NCBI GenBank assembly: GCA_050298035.1
Contig: JBNKTK010000022.1
Location: 1-38,842 of the forward strand
From: Gaoshiqia sp050298035
GTDB taxonomy: Bacteria; Bacteroidota; Bacteroidia; Bacteroidales; Prolixibacteraceae
DNA: 38,842 bases
Direction of reading: 5' to 3'
The notes below the pieces were generated by a model, which worked only from the letters and a program-made list of their open reading frames with translations, made no database searches and had not been told where the DNA came from. The position numbers and the translations under genes are program-made. This document shows positions 8,908-16,473 of the stretch, one piece after another (position 1 is the stretch's first letter; every line of letters starts with the position of its first letter).

Positions 8908-10263
8908 ATGGACAAAAACGAAATCTTAAAACGAATTGAACAGTCGGGGCATCGTAAGATCAAATTTGCGATATGCGACATTGACGGAATCCTCCGGGCG
9001 AAAGTCCTTCACATTGACAAATTCCAGGAAATTGCCAACAGCAGTGTTGGGTTTTGCGATGTGGTTTTTGGCTGGGACGCCAATGACACCTGTTACGATA
9101 ATATTGAAATGACCGGGTGGCATACCGGCTATCCGGACAAAAGAGCCAGCCTTGATTTCAGTACTTTCCGCACTGTCCCCTGGGAAGATGAGATTCCTTA
9201 TTTCCTTGGCGACTTTAATTCTCCCGACAGCCAGGTTGCAGCATGCCCGCGGAGTTTATTGAAAAAGATCCGGAAACAAGGTGAAGACATGGGCTACAAA
9301 GCCATATTCGCTCATGAATATGAGTGGTTCAATTTTATTGGCACACCTAACCAACTGGCAGAGTCGGGTTACCGCGAATTACAACCGATCTCTCCCGGCA
9401 TGTTTGGATACTCACAGCTCCGCCCCAGCCAATATCACAACTATTTCCGCGAGCTATTTGATTTGTCCGGACAATTCGATATCCCGCTTGAGTCACTGCA
9501 CACTGAAACCGGGCCCGGTGTTTATGAAGCAGCCATTCGCTACGACGAAGTTTTACCGGCTGCCGACAAAGCTGTCCTCTTTAAAAGCGCCGTAAAAGAA
9601 ATCGCGTACAGGCATGGCATTGTTGCAAGCTTCATGGCCAAATGGAATGAGAACCTGCCTGGCTGCAGCGGGCACATCCACCAAAGTATTTGGAGCAAGG
9701 ATGGCGGAAAAAACCTGTTTTACTCGGGCAACCCCGAAAAACCGATGAGCCAACTCATGGAAAGTTACCTTGCCGGCCTGTTGTTTTGCCTTCCGGAAAT
9801 ACTGCCCATGTATGCCCCAACCATAAATAGCTACAAACGGTTGCGTGACGGAGCCTGGGCGCCAACCACGGTAACCTGGGGGGACGATAACCGGACTACT
9901 GCCGTAAGGATGATCAACGGCGACGAAAAGTCGACCAGGCTCGAAATGCGTGTGCCGGGGTCTGATGCCAATCCCTACCTGGCAATGGCCGCCTCGCTGG
10001 CCTCAGGACTATACGGCATAAAAAACAACCTGAAGCTGGAAATTCCCAAAACAATTGGCAATGCCTACCAGGACAAAAAGGCCCCGAAACTTCCGGCAAA
10101 CCTGCTTGATTCCACAAGAATCATGTCGCGTTCGGCTGTTGCCAAAGAGTTGTTTGGGGAAGAATTTGTTGACCACTTCACCAAAACACGGGAATGGGAA
10201 TGGCGCGAATTCTCAAAAACAGTAACCAACTGGGAACTAAAACGGTATTTTGAAATCATTTAA
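8908..10263 (+). CDS. Glutamine synthetase-family ligase (type I-like, substrate unknown)
   Basis: 451 residues with a GS type I-like fold. Metal-site glutamates lie in HEYEWF (Glu137, Glu139). 'HTETGPGVYEAAI', 'GCSGHIHQS', 'NSYKR', 'WGDDNRT' and 'ANPYLAMAASLASG' match the ATP and glutamate sites of the superfamily, so it is likely an active ATP-dependent ligase. The 'GCSGHIHQS' form and the lack of an adenylylation loop set it apart from true GlnA and place it nearer PuuA/FluG-like enzymes that join glutamate to amines. The amine is unknown. It heads a run with a kinase (53 bp downstream) and a HAD protein (1 bp after the kinase), suggesting one pathway. True glutamine synthesis is already covered by two other genes here. 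Confidence 0.87.
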   Translation: MDKNEILKRIEQSGHRKIKFAICDIDGILRAKVLHIDKFQEIANSSVGFCDVVFGWDANDTCYDNIEMTGWHTGYPDKRASLDFSTFRTVPWEDEIPYFLGDFNSPDSQVAACPRSLLKKIRKQGEDMGYKAIFAHEYEWFNFIGTPNQLAESGYRELQPISPGMFGYSQLRPSQYHNYFRELFDLSGQFDIPLESLHTETGPGVYEAAIRYDEVLPAADKAVLFKSAVKEIAYRHGIVASFMAKWNENLPGCSGHIHQSIWSKDGGKNLFYSGNPEKPMSQLMESYLAGLLFCLPEILPMYAPTINSYKRLRDGAWAPTTVTWGDDNRTTAVRMINGDEKSTRLEMRVPGSDANPYLAMAASLASGLYGIKNNLKLEIPKTIGNAYQDKKAPKLPANLLDSTRIMSRSAVAKELFGEEFVDHFTKTREWEWREFSKTVTNWELKRYFEII

Positions 10264-10316
10264 AAACGGTAATTTCACCGTCAATACAGGAAGCTACGGA
10301 CTAAACCAGAACAACT

Positions 10317-11360
10317 ATGCAAACGTTGGATTATTTTCAAATAATCAGGCAAGCCTGGGAAGAATTTGATGAGAGGCACAAAATCAAAGGGATTTTCGAT
10401 GTCAGCGCGCATGTCTCAACAAACCACGTTTATAAAGTATCATTTTACGACCGCCAACCGGTGTTTGCCAAACTGTCCGATTACGGAAAGTTTGAACATT
10501 TCAGGGAAGACCACATCATTATAAACAACCTGGCCAACAACCTGGAAGCGCCATACGAGAATTTTTTGGCACACTCACTGGTGAAGCGGAACGAATTATT
10601 TATTTACCGGTACTACGAGAAAAAACACTGTGCCTGGGTCGTTTTTTACAACCCAATAAAGGTAAAGCACAAACTGCCCCGCAGGTTGGAAGAAAAACAC
10701 ATTAAAAAGATGGGGCGGGAACTGGCACGTTTTCACCGGGCCTGTTCCAATGTCAGCAATCAATTGCCTATTGCATCAAAAAGTGTGGTGACCGACATCC
10801 ACCAGTTGATGAAAACAATAGAATCAGGAAAGTTTTGCGCCCACAAGGAACAGCGGGACTTAATCCTGCAACAGTGCGATATTTTTCTGAACAATGCCGA
10901 CAAGGTAAATTACATGACCGAAATTGAGACAATCCCGGTATTTGTAGACTGGAATATCGGCAACTTTTCGGTGACAGGTGACGGGCGTTTCTATTCGCGC
11001 TGGGACTACGACTGGTTCAGGGAATCGACCAGGGTGATGGATTTCTACTTTTTCAGCCGGGTGGTTTCTGATATTGGCGACCGCACGGTGTTCAGCTACC
11101 TGATTGACACGCTGATGGAAGACAGGTTTATCATGTTCCTGAAAGAATATCACCGCATTTATCCGCTGACCGAACCCGAAGTCCGGCTTATACAGGAAGC
11201 CTACCGTTTTTTCATCCTCAACTATGTGATAAAAGACGGCCCCTATTTCTTCCGGGAAACTTATGCACGAAAGCTGCAAAAAGAAGCATACGATGCGTAC
11301 ATCCCGGCAATAGATACAAATTACCAGGTAGAGAAATTGCTGCGTGCGTTAAAACTTTAA
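10317..11360 (+). CDS. APH-fold small-molecule kinase (phosphotransferase)
   Basis: 347 residues resembling the aminoglycoside/choline kinase superfamily. 'PVFAKLSDY' gives the ATP-binding lysine. 'FVDWNIGNF' holds catalytic Asp211 and Asn216, and 'RWDYDWF' gives the metal-binding Asp230 and Asp232. The His usually two residues before the catalytic Asp is replaced by Phe, seen in some subfamilies. These enzymes phosphorylate hydroxyls of small amines, amino acids or sugars; the substrate cannot be read. It lies between the GS-family ligase and a HAD protein whose start follows its stop by one base, so translational coupling is likely. It is not a plausible antibiotic-resistance gene in this setting; a metabolic role is inferred. 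Confidence 0.75.
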   Translation: MQTLDYFQIIRQAWEEFDERHKIKGIFDVSAHVSTNHVYKVSFYDRQPVFAKLSDYGKFEHFREDHIIINNLANNLEAPYENFLAHSLVKRNELFIYRYYEKKHCAWVVFYNPIKVKHKLPRRLEEKHIKKMGRELARFHRACSNVSNQLPIASKSVVTDIHQLMKTIESGKFCAHKEQRDLILQQCDIFLNNADKVNYMTEIETIPVFVDWNIGNFSVTGDGRFYSRWDYDWFRESTRVMDFYFFSRVVSDIGDRTVFSYLIDTLMEDRFIMFLKEYHRIYPLTEPEVRLIQEAYRFFILNYVIKDGPYFFRETYARKLQKEAYDAYIPAIDTNYQVEKLLRALKL

Positions 11361-11361
11361 T

Positions 11362-12219
11362 ATGAAGACAAGAGAATTTAAAAATGTGGTCACCAAATAC
11401 AAAACTGTATTTTTTGACGCTTTTGGGGTATTAAAGAATCACAAAGGGATTATCCCCGGGATAGACAGGACATTTGACTATCTGGATGAAAGAGGGATTG
11501 ACTATTATGTCCTAACCAATGATGCATCCCGGAGCCCGGAGGCCCTTGCTGACGGATACCGCAGAAGAGGCATCAAGTGCATTACCCCTGAAAAAATTAT
11601 CTCGTCGGGCATGTTGGCCCGTGACTGGCTGGCACTGAAAGTCAAGGAAGGGACTGTTGCTTACCTTGGCACGAAACAATCGGCCCATTATATTGAAACT
11701 GCCGGTTTGGAAACACTCCCAATCAGTGACATCAACTTAAACGATATTGACCACATTAAATGCCTTGTTTTTATGGACGACGAGGGTTTCGACTGGAACC
11801 ACGATATCAACAAGGTCATTAACCTGCTGCGCAAAAAAAACATGCCGGTTGTGGTGGCCAACACCGATATTAATTACCCGGTAAGCCACAACGACATTGC
11901 CGTTGCAATCGGCGGTCTGTCAGACATGGTTGAGGAGATACTCGGCAAGTACTTTATCCGGTTTGGTAAACCAGATGCCCAAATGTTCATGTTTGCCTAC
12001 GAAAAGGCCTGTGAAGTAAAACCACTTCGTCGCGATGAAATTTTAATGGTTGGAGACACCCTTTTCACCGATATCATCGGGGGCAATAAATTCGGCATGG
12101 ATACCGCGTTGGTACTATCAGGGAACACGCTGCCGGAAATGGCCAAAGTAAAAATAACCAGCTCGGGCATCATCCCGAACTATGTTTGCGATTCGGTACT
12201 GATCAACGGGGAATACTAA
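11362..12219 (+). CDS. HAD-IIA family protein with altered motif I
   Basis: 285 residues. HAD motifs: I 'FFDAFGVL' (nucleophile Asp19), II 'VLTNDASRS', III lysine in 'RFGKPDAQ', IV 'MVGDTLFTDIIGG'. The cap between II and III fits class IIA (NagD/AraL/4-nitrophenylphosphatase-like). The residue two after Asp19, normally the acid/base Asp, is Phe21. Related D-x-W-G-V-L variants exist in one HAD-IIA subfamily, so this may be a lineage feature rather than decay, but ordinary phosphatase activity is uncertain. The gene is coupled to the kinase, so the likely substrate is a phosphorylated product of that enzyme or a relative. The stop is 5 bp from the convergent aminotransferase. Confidence 0.82.
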   Translation: MKTREFKNVVTKYKTVFFDAFGVLKNHKGIIPGIDRTFDYLDERGIDYYVLTNDASRSPEALADGYRRRGIKCITPEKIISSGMLARDWLALKVKEGTVAYLGTKQSAHYIETAGLETLPISDINLNDIDHIKCLVFMDDEGFDWNHDINKVINLLRKKNMPVVVANTDINYPVSHNDIAVAIGGLSDMVEEILGKYFIRFGKPDAQMFMFAYEKACEVKPLRRDEILMVGDTLFTDIIGGNKFGMDTALVLSGNTLPEMAKVKITSSGIIPNYVCDSVLINGEY

Positions 12220-12224
12220 AAAAA

Positions 12225-13352
12225 CTAACGGCTGTAGTTCTCTTCGGAAATAATATTCAGGGCATCAACTAACAATTGATCTTTTTTCCTGCCCTGGGAA
12301 GCAATCCGGATATGAAACCTGTCGATTCCGATCTTATTGGAACAGTCGCGCACGTACAACCCAAAGTCTTCCAGCAACCGATATTGGATTTGCTGGGCAG
12401 TCAACCCGCATTCGACCTTCACCATAATAAAATTGCTGCCCGTCGGGTATACCTTGAACCCGGGAATTTTCACCAGGTTTCGATATAAATACTTTACATC
12501 GCGAACAATCTTCCTAACGGATTTTTGGTAAATGTCATCCGTCTCTTTCAGCATCGTAAGGAAATACTCAGCAATCGTATTTATATTCCACACAGGCAAG
12601 GCCTGGCGGATTTTTGACAAAAAAACAGAATTTGAGGTACAACAATATCCCAACCGTAAACCGGGAACCCCGCAATGTTTACTCATACTCCGAATGACAA
12701 TCAGGTTTTTGAAGTCTTCGACATAAGGCAATAAACTGGCGTCGCTAACACCTGAAAAATCAATAAATGACTCATCAACCAAAATCAATTTAAGCTGATT
12801 CATCTGTGTCAAGAAGGCAAGCATGTCAGCAAGCGGAATGAGTTCTCCGGTCGGGTTTCCGGGATTAATGATCAGGACAGAATTGATTCCACGCTCGCTA
12901 ACCCAATTTGAGAAATCCGGCAGGTCGAGCCGGTAATCATTTTCAACAGGCAACTGGTAAAGTTGGGCCGCTTTCGGGTCACGAAGCTTATCCAGGTACT
13001 CGCTGAAAGTCGGCACAGGAATGGCAATTTGATCAACCAGTTCTTTTTCAATTAAGGTGATCAGTTCAGTGGCCCCGTTCCCAAGCACAAGATAATCCGG
13101 ATTGACGTGCAGTACACTGGCCAGTTCCTTTTGCGCGAGTACCGGGTTACTCGAAGGGTAAGCCTTGATGATTGAAGGGATCTTACCCAACAGCTCCTTC
13201 ATCATGGGCTTGGTTGGATAATAGGGATTTGCAATAAAACAAAAATCAATTACCTCACCAAGGTTTTCTTTATCAACAATATCTGCCAAAGCAGGCGAAT
13301 GGGTGGTTTCCCGGAACAATTGATAATTGATCTTTAATTTTTTTCGCGTCAT
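12225..13352 (-). CDS. PLP-dependent aminotransferase class I/II (HisC/CobD-like)
   Basis: 375 residues of fold type I. The PLP lysine is Lys225 in 'RSMSKHCGVPGLRLGY'. 'NPGNPTGELIP' and 'LVDESFIDF' are the cofactor-binding stretches, and an arginine near the C-terminus ('FHIRIAS') would bind the substrate carboxylate. Overall similarity is to the histidinol-phosphate aminotransferase/threonine-phosphate decarboxylase (CobD) branch, whose members act on phosphorylated substrates. That fits a kinase and a HAD next door. It is not assigned as hisC because no his genes are nearby. It converges on the HAD gene with a 5-bp gap, so it is transcribed separately. TAATTTTG (13376-13369) lies 16 bp before the ATG as a possible -7 element, giving a very short leader. 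Confidence 0.85.
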   Translation of the reverse strand: MTRKKLKINYQLFRETTHSPALADIVDKENLGEVIDFCFIANPYYPTKPMMKELLGKIPSIIKAYPSSNPVLAQKELASVLHVNPDYLVLGNGATELITLIEKELVDQIAIPVPTFSEYLDKLRDPKAAQLYQLPVENDYRLDLPDFSNWVSERGINSVLIINPGNPTGELIPLADMLAFLTQMNQLKLILVDESFIDFSGVSDASLLPYVEDFKNLIVIRSMSKHCGVPGLRLGYCCTSNSVFLSKIRQALPVWNINTIAEYFLTMLKETDDIYQKSVRKIVRDVKYLYRNLVKIPGFKVYPTGSNFIMVKVECGLTAQQIQYRLLEDFGLYVRDCSNKIGIDRFHIRIASQGRKKDQLLVDALNIISEENYSR

Positions 13353-13412
13353 GGGTGAAAAGTTTGCGCAAAATTAAAAATATTAGCCCGTCAGAAAGTT
13401 AAAAGCACAAAA

Positions 13413-13437
13413 AAAGCTGCCCGAACCGGACAGCTTT
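13413..13437 (-). terminator. Rho-independent terminator of glnA
   Basis: AAAGCTG-x-CCG pairs with CGG-x-CAGCTTT with one mismatch, followed on the minus strand by a T-run. It lies about 22 bp past the glnA stop and separates glnA from the aminotransferase gene. Confidence 0.85.
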
Positions 13438-13459
13438 AAGTATATAATCGAATCTCAGA

Positions 13460-14479
13460 TTACAATTTAGCAACTGCTTTGTGTGTTGTTTTGATGATAA
13501 CAGCAGCAATTTTGTATGGGTCACCGTTAGAAGCAGGACGACGGTCTTCCAAACGACCTTTCCATCCGTTTTCAATTGTACCAACAGGGATACGGATTGA
13601 AGCACCACGGTCAGATACACCATAGCTGAAATCAGTGATAGCAGCAGTTTCGTGTTTACCAGTCAAACGTTGATCGTTGTATGCACCGTAAACATCGATG
13701 TGTTCCTGGATGTGTTTACCGAATTCTTCGCAGATAGCAGTGAAAACAGCTTGGTCACCACAAGTTCTCATCAAACCGTTAGAGAAGTTAGCGTGCATAC
13801 CTGAACCGTTCCAGTCAGCATCTTTACCCAGTGGTTTCGGGTGCCATTCAACGTAAACACCGTATTTTTCAGCTGTTCTTTCCAGCAAATAACGAGCTAC
13901 CCAAATTTGGTCGCCTGCACTGTGAGCACCTTTAGCGAAAATCTGGAATTCCCATTGTCCGGCAGCAACCTCAGCGTTGATACCTTCAACGTTCAAACCA
14001 GCTTCAAGACAAATGTCAAGGTGTTCTTCAACGATATCACGTCCGAAAGCATTTTGTGCACCAACACCGCAATAGTAAGGGCCTTGAGGACCTGGGTAAC
14101 CACCATTCGGGAAACCTAACGGCATTTTTGTTTCTGAATCATACAGGAAATATTCTTGCTCAAAACCGAACCAGAAATCTTCATCTTCTTCTGTAATATG
14201 AGCTCTACCATTTGATTCATGAGGAGTACCGTCAGCGTTCAAAACCTCAGTCATCACCAAGTAAGCGTTTTTGCGATCCGGATCAGGGCAAATAAATACC
14301 GGCTTCAACAAAAGGTCAGAAGAACCACCACTTGCCTGTTCGGTAGAAGATCCGTCAAATGCCCAAATCGGACATTCGTCCAATTTACCAGTGAAGTCAT
14401 GCTCAACTCTAGTTTTTGATCTCAATCCTTGGGTTGGCTTGTAACCATCAAGCCAGATGTACTCCAATTTTGCTTTCAT
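13460..14479 (-). CDS. glnA: Glutamine synthetase type II (eukaryotic-type)
   Basis: 339 residues, the short GSII class. Motifs include 'EYIWLDG' at the start, 'CPIWAFDGSSTEQA', 'FWFGFEQEYFL' with the metal-binding glutamates, 'GINAEVAAGQWEFQI', 'DWNGSGMHANFS' and 'SDRGASIRIP'. The 'WAFDGSST' motif and the length separate it from type I. It makes glutamine from glutamate and ammonia in the cytosol. Codon use looks highly biased, with repeated preferred codons and few rare ones, as in strongly expressed genes. It has its own promoter and terminator. It sits close to a GSIII and a GS-like ligase. Confidence 0.96.
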   Translation of the reverse strand: MKAKLEYIWLDGYKPTQGLRSKTRVEHDFTGKLDECPIWAFDGSSTEQASGGSSDLLLKPVFICPDPDRKNAYLVMTEVLNADGTPHESNGRAHITEEDEDFWFGFEQEYFLYDSETKMPLGFPNGGYPGPQGPYYCGVGAQNAFGRDIVEEHLDICLEAGLNVEGINAEVAAGQWEFQIFAKGAHSAGDQIWVARYLLERTAEKYGVYVEWHPKPLGKDADWNGSGMHANFSNGLMRTCGDQAVFTAICEEFGKHIQEHIDVYGAYNDQRLTGKHETAAITDFSYGVSDRGASIRIPVGTIENGWKGRLEDRRPASNGDPYKIAAVIIKTTHKAVAKL

Positions 14480-14528
14480 TGTGTTACAAATTATAAGTTA
14501 ATGATATATTTTTTCGAAAATTTGTCAT

Positions 14529-14559
14529 CAAAAATAGAACAGGTTGGCAAAATTATAAA
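14529..14559 (-). promoter_or_regulatory. Bacteroidota-type promoter of glnA
   Basis: On the minus strand, TTTA (14559-14556), 19 bases, then TATTTTTG (14536-14529). Only the last base of the -33 element departs from consensus. The predicted leader is about 43 bases. Confidence 0.7.
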
Positions 14560-14861
14560 TAAAAACTCATTCATAAATCAATTATTAATGAAAATTTCAT
14601 ATATAATTTTGATTTTTTGGGGCATGCCCACTTTTCACCAGGGGTAACAGCAGCAAAAATATAAAATTATTAATACGACATTGCGCTTACGCCAAAAGTC
14701 ATCTTAAAAAATCATACTTTCCCCAAGTCCTCCCCCTATGAATTTCATCCTAACCAAGAAAACGACACAATTGATTATTTTCCAGTTCTCAATAATTTTC
14801 ACAAAAGAAAACGATGCATTTTATTACGATAAATTGTAATTTTATTTGCTTTTTGAAAACT

Positions 14862-14885
14862 AATTCGAAACAGAAATTTCGAATT
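14862..14885. promoter_or_regulatory. Inverted repeat upstream of tldD, candidate operator
   Basis: AATTCGAAA (14862-14870) and TTTCGAATT (14877-14885) are a perfect 9-bp inverted repeat with a 6-bp spacer, 35 bp before the tldD ATG. The word CGAATTACGAA at 14880-14890 also occurs at 472-482 beside the other palindrome. No regulator is known for it. Confidence 0.4.
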
Positions 14886-14920
14886 ACGAAAAACTACAAC
14901 TTTAACCAATCGCAACAAAA

Positions 14921-16447
14921 ATGAACGTTAATCGAAGAATTTTCCTGAAAACCAGCGGAGCTGCTTTTGCCGGCAGCATGGTCCTCCCAGCATTTATTCA
15001 ATCCTGCCAGGGAAGCCCGGTTTCGGCAAGCATCCAGGCTTATCTCGACCATTTCGAGGTGACCCCGCAAATCCTGCAAAAAGTTATCTCAACAGCCCTC
15101 AGTAAAGGAGGAGACTATGCTGACCTCTACTTTGAACACACAGTTTTCAATAACCTGGCACTGGAAGATGGCAAAGTAAACCGTGCTTTCTCAAACATCG
15201 ACTATGGTGTGGGTATCCGGGTATTAAAAGGCGACCAAACAGGTTTTGCCTATTCCGAAACAATTACACCCGAAGCCATGCTAAAGGCTGCCAACACCGC
15301 TGCCAACATTGCAAGTGGCACTAAAAATGTCCCTGCTGACCAAATAGCAGAAGCAGCCCGGTCTGACTATTACAAGATTGATAAATCGTGGGAGGAAGTA
15401 TCGGTAGGTGATAAAATTCCGTTTATCCAGAAACTCAACGACAAGGTTTTCTCTCTTGACGAACGGGTCAGCAAAGTGAATGTTTACATGAGCGATGAAT
15501 CATCGTACGTGCTGTTTTACAATTCAGAAGGGACAATAACCTACGACTACCGCCCGCTGTCAAGCCTGGCAGCAGTTTGCATCATGGAAAAGAACGGACA
15601 AATTGAAAATTCATACTCTTCACGCTCGTTCCGCATGGGGTTCGAATTTTTGACTGACGACCTGGTTGATTTGCTGGCCAAAGAAGTAGTTGACAAAACC
15701 TCAATCCTTTTTGATGCCATCAAACCAAAAGCCGGTGAAATGCCTGTTGTAATGGGAGCCGGCGGTTCGGGCATCTTATTGCACGAGGCTATAGGTCACA
15801 CCTTCGAGGCCGACTTCAACCGGAAAGGCACTTCAATTTTTGCCGATAAAATGGGTAAAAAGGTTGCCGAAAACTTTGTCAACATCATCGACGATGGTAC
15901 TTTACCTGACAACCGGGGCTCCATCAATATGGATGACGAAGGAATTCCTTCTGAAAAAACGTATTTGGTAAAAGACGGCATACTGAACAGCTACATTCAC
16001 GACCGTATCAGCTCTCAATTTTATAATGTCGCTTCCACCGGAAACGGAAGAAGAGAATCTTTCCGGCATGTACCGCTGCCTCGCATGCGTGCTACCTATA
16101 TGGAAACCGGACCACATTCAAAAGACGAAATCATTACCAGTGTGAAGAATGGTATTTATGTCGATAATTTCAGCAATGGTGAAGTCAAGATTGGCGCCGG
16201 CGATTTCACATTCTTTGTCAAATCGGGCTACCTGATCGAAAACGGTAAATTGACAAGTCCGATCAAGGACATCAACATTATTGGGAATGGCCCGCAGGCA
16301 CTGGCTGACATTACCATGTGCGCCACCGACTACCTGATCGATAACGGCACCTGGACTTGCGGCAAATCAGGGCAATCGGTCCCTGTAACCTGTGGATTGC
16401 CAACAGTGCTGGTTAAAAAATTAACCGTTGGCGGGATCAATTCATAA
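14921..16447 (+). CDS. tldD: TldD-type metalloprotease subunit with twin-arginine signal
   Basis: 508 residues, somewhat longer than cytosolic TldD because of an N-terminal extension. 'NRRIFLKTSG' is a good twin-arginine (Tat) motif followed by a hydrophobic core and 'IQSC', a possible lipobox. The catalytic zinc motif is HEAIGH (His288-His292). The C-terminal 'CGKSGQSVPVTCGLPT' is conserved in the family. TldD pairs with TldE/PmbA to cleave unfolded peptides, including modified peptides in other bacteria. The partner gene starts 26 bp downstream and has no signal, so either the pair is exported together or the signal reading is wrong. A 9-bp inverted repeat sits upstream. Confidence 0.93.
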   Translation: MNVNRRIFLKTSGAAFAGSMVLPAFIQSCQGSPVSASIQAYLDHFEVTPQILQKVISTALSKGGDYADLYFEHTVFNNLALEDGKVNRAFSNIDYGVGIRVLKGDQTGFAYSETITPEAMLKAANTAANIASGTKNVPADQIAEAARSDYYKIDKSWEEVSVGDKIPFIQKLNDKVFSLDERVSKVNVYMSDESSYVLFYNSEGTITYDYRPLSSLAAVCIMEKNGQIENSYSSRSFRMGFEFLTDDLVDLLAKEVVDKTSILFDAIKPKAGEMPVVMGAGGSGILLHEAIGHTFEADFNRKGTSIFADKMGKKVAENFVNIIDDGTLPDNRGSINMDDEGIPSEKTYLVKDGILNSYIHDRISSQFYNVASTGNGRRESFRHVPLPRMRATYMETGPHSKDEIITSVKNGIYVDNFSNGEVKIGAGDFTFFVKSGYLIENGKLTSPIKDINIIGNGPQALADITMCATDYLIDNGTWTCGKSGQSVPVTCGLPTVLVKKLTVGGINS

Positions 16448-16473
16448 ATGTTTCATTCTTAAAACCTGAAAAA

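Larger units (their letters stand above)
14480..14920. other. Divergent intergenic region glnA / tldD
   Basis: 440 bp of AT-rich sequence. It contains the glnA promoter (14529-14559) and, close to tldD, a perfect inverted repeat (14862-14885). No supported ORF or RNA gene. Confidence 0.6.

Noticed and set aside
10317..11360. Aminoglycoside-resistance phosphotransferase
   Set aside because: The fold is shared, but the gene is embedded with metabolic enzymes, shows no transfer signs, and lacks the typical H-G-D motif.
12225..13352. hisC (histidinol-phosphate aminotransferase) proper
   Set aside because: No other his genes nearby and the neighbours are a kinase/HAD/ligase set; kept as HisC/CobD-like.
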